Position numbers and translations under genes: made by a program
Part shown: positions 23,173 through 35,058 of the stretch, piece after piece
Position numbering within the stretch: the first letter of the stretch is position 1
Layout of the letters: each line of letters begins with the position of its first letter
Notes under the pieces: generated by a model
What the model was told of the DNA's origin: nothing
The model's database searches: none
Seen by the model: only the letters and a program-made list of their open reading frames with translations
Source: Grammothele lineata
Lineage: Eukaryota; Basidiomycota; Agaricomycetes; Polyporales; Polyporaceae
Assembly (NCBI GenBank): GCA_002150815.3
Contig: NDFF03000396.1
Coordinates: forward strand, 62,001-126,000
Length of the DNA: 64,000 bases
Reading direction: 5' to 3'

Positions 23173-23642
23173 CCGAGTAACACAACAACAGATCGCGAAT
23201 GTCGAATGCCGTCCGTGTGCGAGGTTCTGGTACGAGATGGCCGCCGTTCGTGCCCGTGCCTGTGGATACGAATACGTACCCAGGCGAAGGCGAGAGGGTG
23301 CAAATACGGCCGCGCGCACCAGCGAGTGGGTTCCAAGGCGCGGAGAAGCACGACGTATACATAGAGCAGACCGAGGAAAGCCCGCGTCTGGCATATCGAT
23401 GGTGGCGCAGGCGTGGGCAGAAGGAAGGACGCTGCGCGCGCGGCCCTGTGTCCAGTCGTTGGCGCGATCGTGCGTGGAGTTCGTGCGCGAGCAGCGGACC
23501 AAGGGGCGCGACGGATGGCGAGCAGGATGTGGTGAGCGGAAGGTGATATGTGGTGTGTGGCGCATGGAAGTCGAAGGCAACCGGTCGGCAGGGAGCGGGT
23601 GGGCGGACTTCTAACCGTGTGGGGTGCGACGCAGGCTAGTCT
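23173..23642. other. Intergenic between convergent MTHFS and RAD51 paralogue
   Basis: About 470 nt without a recognisable gene. It most likely holds both 3' UTRs. Confidence 0.5.
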
Positions 23643-25362
23643 TCATTGGCTTCGTTGGCCCTGGCTCAGCTGGGAAAGGCGGAGTGCGCGTTCGCACTGA
23701 ATCGCGCCTGCGACCTGGCCCGACGTACAATGGTCAGATACTTGTACGAGTGACCGTAAGGCGCAGTCTAAACGTACTCGTTCGTAGCGCGCCTCTGCCA
23801 GCGCGACTTGCTGGTTCGGGACCGATGTTTGAGTAGGTGTCGAGAGTAGACGGATGACGCTGAAAGTCCAATGCGTAGTGAGTGAGGCTGCGTCATGCTT
23901 GCACAGACAGGCGGCCCGGGCACACTGTGGGAAATGTAGACTGACCCTACGTCTTTGCCTTGAGGCACGATGAGTACCCGATATGTGCGTCCTTTGGGGA
24001 AGCTGTAGTCACCTAACCAACGATCATAGGTCAGGTCACATTGTCCCCTTGTATATGGAATACCTCGCAACGTCACAAAGGGAGGTGAGGAGGGCGGCTC
24101 ACCAAAAGTCCGCTTCATAATCCACTTGCCGCCTGTACCCGCGGCGTTCGATCCGCCATTGCCGGACGACGTATTAACGGGCTGGCTCTGAAGGTGGCTC
24201 GTGATTATGACCTGGATGAAGGGTCCAGGCGTGCGTGCTTCAGTTTCCTTCTGATGCGATCGGGGGCACTCGCACGCAATAGCTACTCTTACGTACAGTT
24301 AGACCCATCGTCGCGCACACGCGTGCGAGCGTCTGCTTTAAGCTTTCCATGAACGCGTCACGATCCTTGAGCGGCATCGCCTGGAGCGGGAAGGGCAGCG
24401 AGTTGAGTACGAGTGCTGCTGTCTATGGCATCCGGGGCGCAGCACGCGTTAATTTCGGGAGAGGTCGGGGAGGATGGGAGGCGCGGTCAGAACCCGACGT
24501 CCGCGGGGATAGGTAGGCTGGAAGGCGCACTCACAGACGGGTGGGCGTCCAGATACGCAGCAAGATTGCGCAGGAAGACGACAAGCTCGACAGGCGTACG
24601 GAGTGCGAGGTAATGGACGAGGTCCAGCCCGTCGGCCTGTGTCGTGGGACCGTCTGGTGACACGAAGATGTGAATCATGGGGAAATGAGACCATCCCTGG
24701 CCCACGCACCCACACCCGTACCTGTATTCGCGCCTGCGCCTGACAGAGCTTTCTTGATGGTTGCTGGAGGGACCATACTTTGCATGTCTGGGCGAGGGCG
24801 AAGAGATTCAGAATGTCAGTCGGGAGCTGATTATAGCACCGCAGGGATCCGAGTTCGCACCGACAAATAGCACGTTCTTCCCTGCACCGACAAAGCTCTT
24901 GATTGCGTCAACAGCAACCTGCTCTTTGCTACACCCTGCCGGACCACTGATCTCGAGGACCTGGCCACGCTTCAGGCCGCCTCCCAGCAAGTCGTCCAAA
25001 GGGCCGCATGACGTAGAGTAAAGACGCTGATCGACTGTACCCATCATCGCTGCAGCTGTCTGTGTCATGGGAAGGGTGATTGGGGCGGATCGAGTGGCCG
25101 AGAAGAGTGCCTGCGAAGCCGGTAGAGGAAGGTTCAGGTCTGTAGGTTCAAGGTCAGGCGCGCGCGTTCTACAGGTGAGTTTGCGGGAGTGCAGAGAGAT
25201 GGAAGGCTAGAAGCCCTCTCGTGACGTAAAATTCGACACACCTCTAGAGAGTTGTTCTGGGGTCGCATTTGATAGCTCGTTGACGGTTTCGTACCCCGCA
25301 GCAGTAAGCGCAGAAAGTGTGGCCGGGGGCAGAGATAAGGTCGAAAGTAGTCTACCCGACAT
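23643..25362 (-). CDS. RAD51 paralogue (RAD51C-like recombinase-family protein)
   Basis: Eight exons (25242-25362, 24861-25139, 24722-24787, 24535-24653, 24297-24422, 24103-24211, 23946-24012, 23643-23859) sum to 1104 nt, or 367 residues. The N-terminal helix-hairpin domain reads LSLPPATLSALTAAGYETVNEL. The RecA core begins STSCGPLDDLLGGGLKRGQVLEISGPAG, as in RAD51/RAD51C. RAD51 paralogues assist RAD51 filament assembly in homologous recombination. The Walker A at residues 106-113 reads GPAGCSKE rather than GxxxxGKT. The Walker B region reads TAALVLNS, with no acidic residue. ATP hydrolysis is therefore doubtful; the first point is seen, the second inferred. The last exon could be shortened by a further intron. 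An ACGCGT box lies about 155 bp upstream of the ATG. Confidence 0.8.
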
Positions 25363-26792
25363 TCTGCCGAGATGGCGAGCTCGTTGATAGCGGTACTTGT
25401 CCGAGTTGTCCTCACTTGAAGCTCGCGTCGGATGTTGTCAGTGAGGAAGAAGAGAAACACTAGTGGGAGTTCAGGACAAGGTGAGTCGATGCGGCGCTAC
25501 GCTCGATCGCGTCGTGACGCGTCTGTGGCTGCGGGTCATGTGAGCGTGAGATTGGAGATCACGACCAAGCCGCGCTCTGAATTCGTCGTACGCGGGTTTC
25601 AAGGGCCTCTTGTGTTCCTTCGAAGCGCAGCAAATTGTCACTGCTTAAGCACCATTCACTGTTCCAACCCATTCTCCAAGCGCCGAAGACATCTACGTAC
25701 CTACTGATCTAGATACCCGCAGTCGAAAGATTAAGTCTACTACTATTCACGTAGACATCATCTCGCAGATTCATTCAGAGACGTATCGCTACGCCGAGTT
25801 TCGCGCAGCAGCAGCACACTACTTATGCAGCAGTGTGGAGCGATGAGAACAAGCTCGAACGAGGGGGGAAAGAATAAACAGAAACCAGGACATTAATGAC
25901 GTGTCAACGCCCTGGTCCCTGTGCGAGACGGACCCGCTGTTCTCCGAGATCAGATTCACATTTAAATTCCGAATATCACAGGCAATTCTCCTTTGTGTGG
26001 GTGATGCATGGCGAGCTCAAACAAGTATTTGAGAAGCCAACCTTCGACTCCCGCAGGCGTCTCCAAAGTGCAGGACGTTCAGTAAAACCACGAAAAGCAA
26101 ATGTTGCAATCAACGCGCCCATTGCGGGCGGGGCGCGCGGCGGCTGTGCTTCCTTTTCGGGCAGCGCAACGGCGCGCGCAGTCTACTCAGAGTCGTGCTC
26201 CGTCATCTTTCCCCACCTCCACACATCCTCCTTACTCTATACACGACCCGGACTTGCTTTAGGCCTATCGCGTCTTCTCTGGAAACACAATCTGCACAAC
26301 TGCTGCTTCAAGCGCTTGAAATCCGCCGGACGGAGAGCAGGATCATCGGGTCTTGCGAGAAAGGGTCGGGCGTGATAGGTTACATATCTGGGACAAGGCA
26401 TTTGGTGAGTGAACCCGAAGTGTGTTTATGGCCCTTATTGTCTTCGAATCCACCGTATCTTGAATTATTTTGCGATACTTTGAGCGTCCAACCTGTGATG
26501 TAGCCTTCCAGGCCGCTGTGTGTCTTTGGATGCACAGGTTCTACCCGGCCGCGATGCTCGCGCGCCATCAAGGCACTGGTGTTGACGGCACGAAATATGC
26601 CTCCTCTCACGGACATTGCTGTCTGTCAATCAGTGGCTCCGTATTCCGAACATGAGTCCCGAGTGTTGCTCTACACTGCATGGTAGAGCAATCGAAGATT
26701 TCACTTGTTTCATTGCATTTATGTAGCTGCATTACCCCACAATGGATCATATGTCCTTTCTACACGTCGTGCTCATGCCGAACCTTTTAGTG
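25363..26792. other. Divergent upstream region, RAD51 paralogue / UNC80-like gene
   Basis: About 1.4 kb with no supported gene. The longest + strand frame (25896-26375) has no motif. ACGCGT is present at 25517-25522. The remainder is lower in GC than the genes and probably holds both promoters and leaders. Confidence 0.45.
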
Positions 26793-29700
26793 ATGTCTTC
26801 CGGAGCGAAGAAGCCTACAGGAGGGCGCACCCGCCGCCTGTTCTCCAAGTCACGGACGGGCTCTGAATCCGATACCTCCTCCGTTACGAGCGGGAAATCC
26901 CACTGGCGCATGCAGTCCTCTACTTCTTCCAATCTCCTTGCGCTCTCGGAGAAGATAGAAGAGGGAACAGACCCATTTGGCGACACCGCGGGCGGCGCAT
27001 GGACTGACAAGAGCGTTGTTCAATCTCCTACGGAGGAGCTGTCGGAACCGTTCGGCGACGAAGACGACGTGCTCACGCCAAGACCCAAGACCCCTGTAAC
27101 GGCGCGTCCGGATCCTCGCCAGGCTCGCGCGAACATCCCACCCCTCAATCTCGGTGGTACGCTCGTCGCGGGCGCGAACGTAGATGATGTCCCTCCTTCT
27201 CCCTCACGCCGGAGATGGGATACCATCCGTTCAGCGGTTATGCCCTCGTCCTCGTCAACGCGTTCTGCGACACCGCCACCCATACCGTCAAGCCTTCCCG
27301 ATACGCCCTCGACTGCTCAGTCCGCGGCATCAGGGCGGCCGTCGACCCCACGCGGGTACCGATTCGGGCAGAAGCGCTCTATGCGGCATGTCGTCGAGCA
27401 AGTACGTGATGTCGCGCACGATGAGGGGCGTCGACTTGCGGAGGAGATTCGCAAGGCGTGCATGTTGGTACGCTTCGGCGACGTGACCGCACGCTCGCAC
27501 AAGCCAGAAGTCATCCCACATAACACCCTAGGGTCGACTCTCCACCTACCGTTCCTCCAGTCGACATCATCGTCTGTGAACACTTCCTCGACTACAGTTG
27601 GGAGCGCAACTTCGTCACACACGCGGCAGATGACGGGAGGCGGGCGCCGACCTCAGAGTGTCATGTCCGTCGGCATGAGCTCTCGCGCGGCGCCGACTGT
27701 TACACATATAGCACGGGCTCTAACGGCTTCGACTTCTATCAACAGGCCGAAGATCCTCCCATGTGAGACGCAGGTGCTCGCAGCACTGCTAGTGCCATTC
27801 GTTGGACCACTCCACAACGATCAGGTCAGCGTTGAGCAACAGACCGCCGTGGAGACCTTCGAGTACGCCATCCGTACATGGAAAGCCGCTTCGAACGAGG
27901 TATGTCAGGCTCGTATGTGTGTTTCCAAGGCTCATGATATGATCCGGCGCAGGCCGAGGTTGATAGGTGTATCTGGTGCTGCAAAGCGGCCTCAGTCTTC
28001 TCCCGCTCCCGTATGCGTATCATCACCACGCTGTCGACAATTTTATTCGCGCAGATGACATTCCAAGCAGAGACACCAGCCATCCTGCAAACTTTACTTC
28101 AGTCTCTTTTCTCGCTGTATACGATTCTACGGACATCTCCAGACTCTATGACTGAAGCGGATGCAGTCACCGCATGCATCATTGGCGTCAAGGATGGGCA
28201 GGTCGGTAGTCCTACCCAACAGGCATTGGAGAAAGAGTACGGCGTGAGGTATTCGAAGGCAGACGACGACGAAAAGGTCCGGGCTATCATAGTTGCGGAG
28301 AGCGTGATCGGCTGTTTGGAGGTAGGGTCGGAAACAACGAGACGATGGGCACTTCACAACCTCATCGAGGTTCGTTGCATGATGTCATACATAGTAGTAA
28401 AATGCTCATCACGATGCAGGAACACTGGTCTTCGTCGGACTCTTCCACCAAACTGTCCTCTCTACTCACTACCATGACGTGGCGCAAGCTGAAGACGTTC
28501 GTCAACTCTACGATATCCCTCCTCCTATCAAGTTCTATTGATCCTGGGTGGATTGTGAGAGACGCGGACGTAATCACCCATCTCTTGCGCACGCGTATTC
28601 TGCCTGAAGTCGAGGCGATGCGAGAAGACGCCTTCGAAACGGTTGGCGAGATTCAGAGTAGTATCATTAGACTCGTGCTTGAGCTATTGCGTGTGGGCGA
28701 CACGTCAAATCGGGAGTGGATGCTGCTTTACTTTTCCCATTGGCTACAAGAGGGAGGAAATTGGCGGCAGAGTGTTGAAAACTCCTTGCGAGAATTTGTA
28801 AGTGGGAATACTCCATACGATAATGCTTCCAGCTTATTATCACCTCCTTCACAGGTTACTCACGGCGAATGGCCTGTCGTCCTGCGCCTTATCCCTGTGC
28901 TAGAGATGCTCCCTGACGACGTCCGAGGATCACTCATCCCACAACTACTGCCAGCAGTAGTCGAGGTATGTCCTCTCGGTCTACATCTCCTCAATGTCCC
29001 TGACATCTTCCCTCGCAGCGCCTCGTCAACGACCCTCCCCCGCTCCCATGCAAGCCGCTCTCCGAATTTCTTGAGTCCTCGGCGCTCAGCTGTCCGAAGG
29101 CGTTCTTCAAGCCAGTATTCGCCTGCGCGGCGTCAATGAAAGAGTTGACGGTAGCGAACCAGCTCTGTGCCCTTCATTCCATCGCACGCTTTTATCCCGG
29201 GATGTGGACGCATAGCGCAGACATGATGTCTGTGGCGCTGATGACTGACCCGGCGTCGCGATCCCAAGCACAAGGATCGGTGCCAACCCTCGCAAAGGGC
29301 AAAGCGCGGTACGGACAGATGGCGATCTTAGTGGAGCTGATCCAGAACATGAAGAAAGTGCGCCAGTCGAGGGACTCAGGTTTAGTGCGTTTCTCGTCGA
29401 TGGATGTCTGCCATCTCGATCTAACGATTTGTCGAATAGCTCGCCATCGCTGGTAGATTTGCCATGGTCCTTGAAGCGAAACTTGGGATCCTGCTTGAGG
29501 CCAAGGTGAGCCGCCTAGGTGATATTACTTGTATCCCATCAACTAAACGTTTGGCAGGAGCAACATACTCTCGTCCCGACCTCTCAGAGGCTGTTGTTTT
29601 GTGCTTTGTTTCGAGAATGCCGGCTTCTCACTCGATCTCTCAAAGGGTAGGCGCCATCGTTCACCCGCTCAGACGCACTCTCAAGGCTTTATCAGGGCTT

Positions 29701-32700
29701 CGTGGCTGCCCTCCGTTGTCAATTGGGTATCTTCCTATCTGTTCGACGCAGGCAGCGATCCAGACGAAGGGCTCAATGAAGACGAAGTAGAGAGCACTCT
29801 GAACAAGCTGAAGGCGCTCTACGAGCAAGCCAAAGGTGGCCTTGGCGGTGGAGGTCAGGTAAGAATCGTGCATACTTCAGCCCAATAAAATCCTGACGGC
29901 CGCGTAGCGTAGGACCATCGTTGCCGCATCTAGTTATGACAGCCAACACAAGCGGTCATTCTCGAAAGCTGGACCCGTTGATGATGGGTCGAGCACATTC
30001 AATGATAGGCTGATGCTTCTACACTCTCTCATCGAGAGGAAAGTCAGTGCGCCGCTAGAGCTGCTTGTTACGGTTTCTGGCCTTTTACAGCCCAACGACT
30101 ACATCCATTTGGGACCCATTTTGTGGTATCGGCATCTGGATCACGCAGCTTCGCATGTGATCGCTCCGGTAAGCATATCTCCCTAAGTGAGAAGCTCTAC
30201 TTAGCTGAACATGATGAGTAGACTTGCTTCCTCGTCATGCAATGTGCTGAGAGGATACCTGAAGAGTTCTCCGCACTAATCAAGCAAGACCTGTCGAGGT
30301 ACGTGATCAGATCTTTTCATGTATGGAGAATCAAGCCGACATCAGAACATGTGTAGTCAAGACGTTGGTATTCGCCGTAAAGCTGTTCAGAGGATAGCTA
30401 CGATGGCGAATTGGCGATATCAGCTGCTTTCCCAAGAAGTAATCCTCGACAGAACGTACCGTCGACCTTTTAGACTCGCTCGCCCTCCCATTCTCTTCGT
30501 CCCGACGGACATAGGCACCAGCGCCTTCGAGATCGAGGAAGATCCAAACGATTTCAAGGATAGCAAGGGTCATGTCCTGCCACTAGAACTTCGCCGGCGA
30601 TTATCGGAGGTTGGTTGGGCGGAAGAACGCGGAGAGATGGATCCGAAAACCGAATGGATCAAGACCCCTATGTCGCGTCTACCTACACATCAGCTGGACT
30701 CCCTCAGTTCGTCACGCGATGGAGACTCGACCCTCCTCGACCCACCTAGCCCAAGCCCGAGTCCCGAACCATCACCTTCGAGGTCGCCTCGCGAGTCTCC
30801 GTTGGGAAGAAAGGATTCCAGTGCTGGGACCCATACGAGGGCCAAGCGTCGACCAGTCTTCGTTTCGACAATGGTCGAGTTGTTTCCACAGCTAGCAGCA
30901 ATGACCAAGGACAACGACTTCGTCGTCGCGAGCACCGCGAAGACTTTGATCCTTGATCTCATGCGTGACGACCCTCCGTTGCTAGCTCGGACAGTCTTCC
31001 ACAAGCTTTCTGGTGAACAGGCAGACGTAGCATCAGCCATTACGACCCTTCGCAACTTCCTCCACTGCGAACATGTCCTACCACCCGGGACGGCCCACCA
31101 CGTTCTCAACCACCTCGTGGGGTTCTTGAAGTCTGCCATGAAAGATTACGACGCAAAGAATCCTCTTCTTGGCTATGGTTATAGCTCCCCAATCATCGCC
31201 GTGTTGGTGCCCCAAGTCAGTAAGATGTCCATGCGCGATATTCGTCGCGCGAAAGTCGATATGCTTGTCCAGCCCTCAGGATCGCTTTGGTGGCAGGATC
31301 CTTCTCAACCTGGACCGTTGTTTCCCCAGGCTCTAGAGACAAACTACGACCCCTTCGGCAGCTTACCTCTCCCAGTCGTCTGGGTGACCATGGTTCGGAC
31401 AGCCCAGAATATCTTCTTTCTGAATATGCTGCGTCGAAATGCTCAAGATGTCAAGGCGTTTCGCAAGACCCTCGCGCCGCTCGTTCTCCCCGTGAACTTC
31501 GACGACCGATACCAACAGTCCATCCCTCTAACTGCGTACATCCCCACTCAGGAACCTCGGCAAGGGCCCCCGAATGCGGCTCTGACGGCGTTATCGCTCA
31601 CCCTCGCGAGGAGCCATCTACTTCTATTGCATCAGGTTTTCCGATCGATGTCACGCCATCTCAACGACCGGGAGGAGCTCTCCCTGCTCCTGGACGGGCT
31701 CAATCGCATCCTTTTAGCTCATGGCGACGATGTAGGCATCGTAGCTCAGGCTATGCTCAGTAAGTTGTTATATATACTACATTCGCGTCGACTCACTTCG
31801 ACATCCGTTCAGACTACCTCGTGGCCAGTACTCGTTTCAGGCGTCTTTTCACGTCTGGCGGAGGTTACACCATGTTCATGCCAGCCGTCGTCAAGGTTTA
31901 TTGCGAAGCGAGCTCGCACGCCAGCATCCGGGCTATCATTGAGTTCGCAGTCAACAGATTCTACGCTCTGCATCAGGAGTCCTTCGTGTTCCAGACGTGT
32001 GACGTCATGTCAAATGTCGTAGCACTACCTGGCGTAGACGGGCCAACTATCTGTCAGAACATCTTCACACTCTTCGCTACACTCAAGTCGAGCACATTGC
32101 CCAACAACTCCGACGTAGCTGGATTGAGCGCGCTCACGAAAGTAGAAGAGCAGGAGGCGATCATGGTTACTATTGCGGAGAAGGTACCGCAGGCGTTCCT
32201 CGCTTCGGTCCACCGCAACACCCAGGACAAAAACCAGGTTACGGTCGATGTTCCTGACGAATTTGACAGCAGACGTCTTAGCCTGGACGACCTCGTACGG
32301 CTCTTCCTGACGGTAATAGCGCATAACCCTACCATCCTCCGCGCGCAACAGTTTCTCCGTTTCCTGATGTTCATGACACCACATCTTTTTCATGCGTCTG
32401 CCTCGTCTCGAACGGTTCTGAGAGACGGGATCAGTGCATTGGGCGGCATACTGTTGAACAAGGGGACCGTCAAGGCCAAATCCGCCGAAAATGCATCTCA
32501 GGTGGACGAACTAGGCCCTAACGCAGTTTCCCAGACAGGGCTGAGCCAGGCCAGCATCTCCCAATCCTCTGTTCCTTCAGACCTCCTCGCAATGCGTCTC
32601 GACTACCTCGCGCTAGTAGGCGCGTTCACCAAAGCAGGCGGTCAGCTGTCGCCTCTTGCATCCCAACGAGTACTAGAGACGGTGAAGATAATTCTGAAGG

Positions 32701-34625
32701 ATTCGCGCTCGAGCGTCCCCCAGGTGGCCACCTTCATGGCGGACTATGTCCGTGCCGTGCTCATTCGGCCAGTCCACCCCGAGCTTAAAGAGGTCGTTAC
32801 CATGCTTTCAGACGTGGCCCCTATCCTCTCATCGTACTCGACCACCATCGACTTCTCTGGCGTGTTCGACGTCGTCGCCTCCCTCGCTTCGGATACTGTC
32901 TTCGCCAACCAGCCGGTCTTTGCCCGAATACTCGTCACCCAATATTGCAACGCCGGCCTGGAGGCGTGCGAAGTGGCCGCATCCGAGAATCTGCTGTGGG
33001 TCCTAGCCATCCGAGGCAGCCTCCTCAACCTTCTGGATCGCGCGTTACTCGCCGTCGGCGCGGACGTAGTAGCCGAGCTGGAGAAACGCGAACCAACATA
33101 CGAGTTCCTCTCCGGAGTCGTCTTACCCTTTGTATTGCGCATGAAGAGTACCGTCGAGATTGCGAACGACAGTCAATGGGCGGAAAAGTGGCGCAGAGAC
33201 ATCTACTCCAAGGCCTGGATGCGGCTCCTGGCCTACGTTCTGAACGTCATTCAGCGGGCCGATTTCGTGCGATCGGACTCGAAGACCTCGACATCAAACG
33301 CCGACCGACGAAAGTCCACCGACAGTCGAAGCTCGACCATGACGATCGACCCGAAGCCCGCGATGGCCCTAGTCGTCGCCTTGCAGATATTGAAGGTGAT
33401 CATCACTCGTGCAGAGCAGGACCTCTCGAGCGCACTTCCAGGGATATGGGTTCAAATCGGCAGCATCTTGAGGGAAGCCTTGGCAGACGGCGATGCTGGT
33501 TTTGCGGTACCCACCAGGGGCGGTTACTCTGAGCCGCCCTCGCCGACGCACTCTCCGAAGGCCAGTGCTTTTAACCTAGGTGCTGATGAGAACCCCTTCC
33601 TCACCCCATCCGCCTCACGTCCTCCCGCGCAATCACGACACCAACGACGACCCCGTATCATCGATTACATGACGTGGTCGTTTATTGAGTGGCTCTGTCT
33701 TCGGCGAAACCCACTTGCTCTCCAGATGCGAGTCTTCATACAGGAGAAAGTCTCCCTCCTCCACCAAGAGCTCACCTCCACGGGCGGCGGCTCTATTAGC
33801 GGCACAGTAACACCCTCTTTCCCCAGCCCTAGCCCCCTATCACGCCCGCGTAGCCGTCCAGTCTCAAATCTCTTCTCCAAGCCGCGTCGCAGCTTCCTCA
33901 ACCCCGCCGACCCCGGGAGCGCCGTGTCGACCCCGCGCAGCTCCACGCTCTTCAACTCAACCTCACTCCCGTCCTTCGATGAGCTCGGCATGCAGACCTC
34001 CACCCCGCGGCGGCTCCAGGCCGACGACGGCCCCGTCCGCCAGGCCGGATACGCTCTCATGCCGAGCCCGCTCACCCCCACGCGCCGCGCCGCGCGCGAG
34101 TCCGGGCCCAAGATCGTCCACCTCGGGCCCGTCCGCCCGCTCTCCCCCTCCGGCAGCTCCGGGGACCTCTTCGGCGTCGGCGCCGCCGCGGGGGGGCGAC
34201 GCTCGTTCTCCCCGAGCGGGCGCCGCAGCGGGCTCGGGGCGGCGTCGCGCACCGCGCTCGCGCTCGCGAAGGAGGCGGCCGTGGAGTCCCCGGTGCTCGT
34301 GCGCGCGACGGTGCGCCGGATCCGTGTCGCACAGGCGCTGCTCGGATACCCGCTTCTCCCGCTCGCTGCCGTGTCCTCTGTGGACTCTAACACGAGCTTC
34401 GGGTTTGGGGAGTTCGCGACGGCGGAGACGGAGGGCCTCGTGCGTGCGTGGTCCCGCGGGGAGGCGGTCGAAGCGCTCGTGCAGGAGACGAAGGATCTGA
34501 TCGAGGAGTGGCGCGAAGATGACGAGGATTTGGAGGTCGGAGAAGGCAGTGGGATCTTGGTAGATGTGGAGGAACCCCCGAGGAGCCCTGTGAGCCCCAG
34601 GAGCCCGCGGATGGGCCAGTTTTGA
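26793..34625 (+). CDS. Very large helical-repeat protein, UNC80-like
   Basis: Twelve exons sum to 7251 nt, about 2416 residues: 26793-27899, 27953-28369, 28420-28797, 28855-28965, 29019-29384, 29440-29505, 29558-29646, 29696-29858, 29908-30168, 30222-30298, 30357-31759, 31813-34625. Phases agree at every junction. The start was placed at MSSGAKKPTGG; an in-frame ATG at 26742 is possible. The N-terminal 330 residues are Ser/Pro-rich and disordered. Most of the rest is amphipathic helix of HEAT/armadillo character. Near residue 1060 a conserved-looking block reads RRPFRLARPPILFVPTDIGTS, then LPLELRRRLSEVGW and EWIKTPMS. A C-terminal helical block (IIDYMTWSFIEWLCLRRNPL) is followed by a disordered tail. 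From memory this resembles UNC80, an auxiliary subunit of the NALCN cation channel whose fungal relative is Cch1. That assignment is tentative. Confidence 0.55.
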
Positions 34626-35058
34626 GTGTTTTCTTTGTTTGTTTTCTGGAGTCCTTTTTGCTCGTGTACATTGCTAGCTATATACTCACTTAGACGGCAA
34701 CTTCCTCCTCATGCTGTTGTAATCGCCTCATATATTCGCTAGAGTATTCATCGCACGACGGCTATGACGTGTCACGCATACAACACAACATCTCGACATT
34801 AACTTATTCCGTCCCTTGATGACCAGTAGAAAACAGTGTCGTGCGAGGGCTACGTACAGAGAGAGCATGACGTCGCCCAAGACGACACAACCGCAACGAC
34901 GAAACCATAGAAGGGGGTATGCGGGGTATCGCAAGACGGGGCGCAGTCATAACTAGCGATCCAAGAATCCAAGACCATATCCAATGATCTGAACCGAGCA
35001 TACGAGGGCGCCCACGGCGACTCGCACCGTGTCCGCCCTCTCACAGCGTAGCGTACGC
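34626..35058. other. Intergenic between convergent genes
   Basis: About 430 nt between the UNC80-like stop and the CRH stop. It is AT-richer than its neighbours. No gene is seen; it presumably contains both 3' UTRs. Confidence 0.5.
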
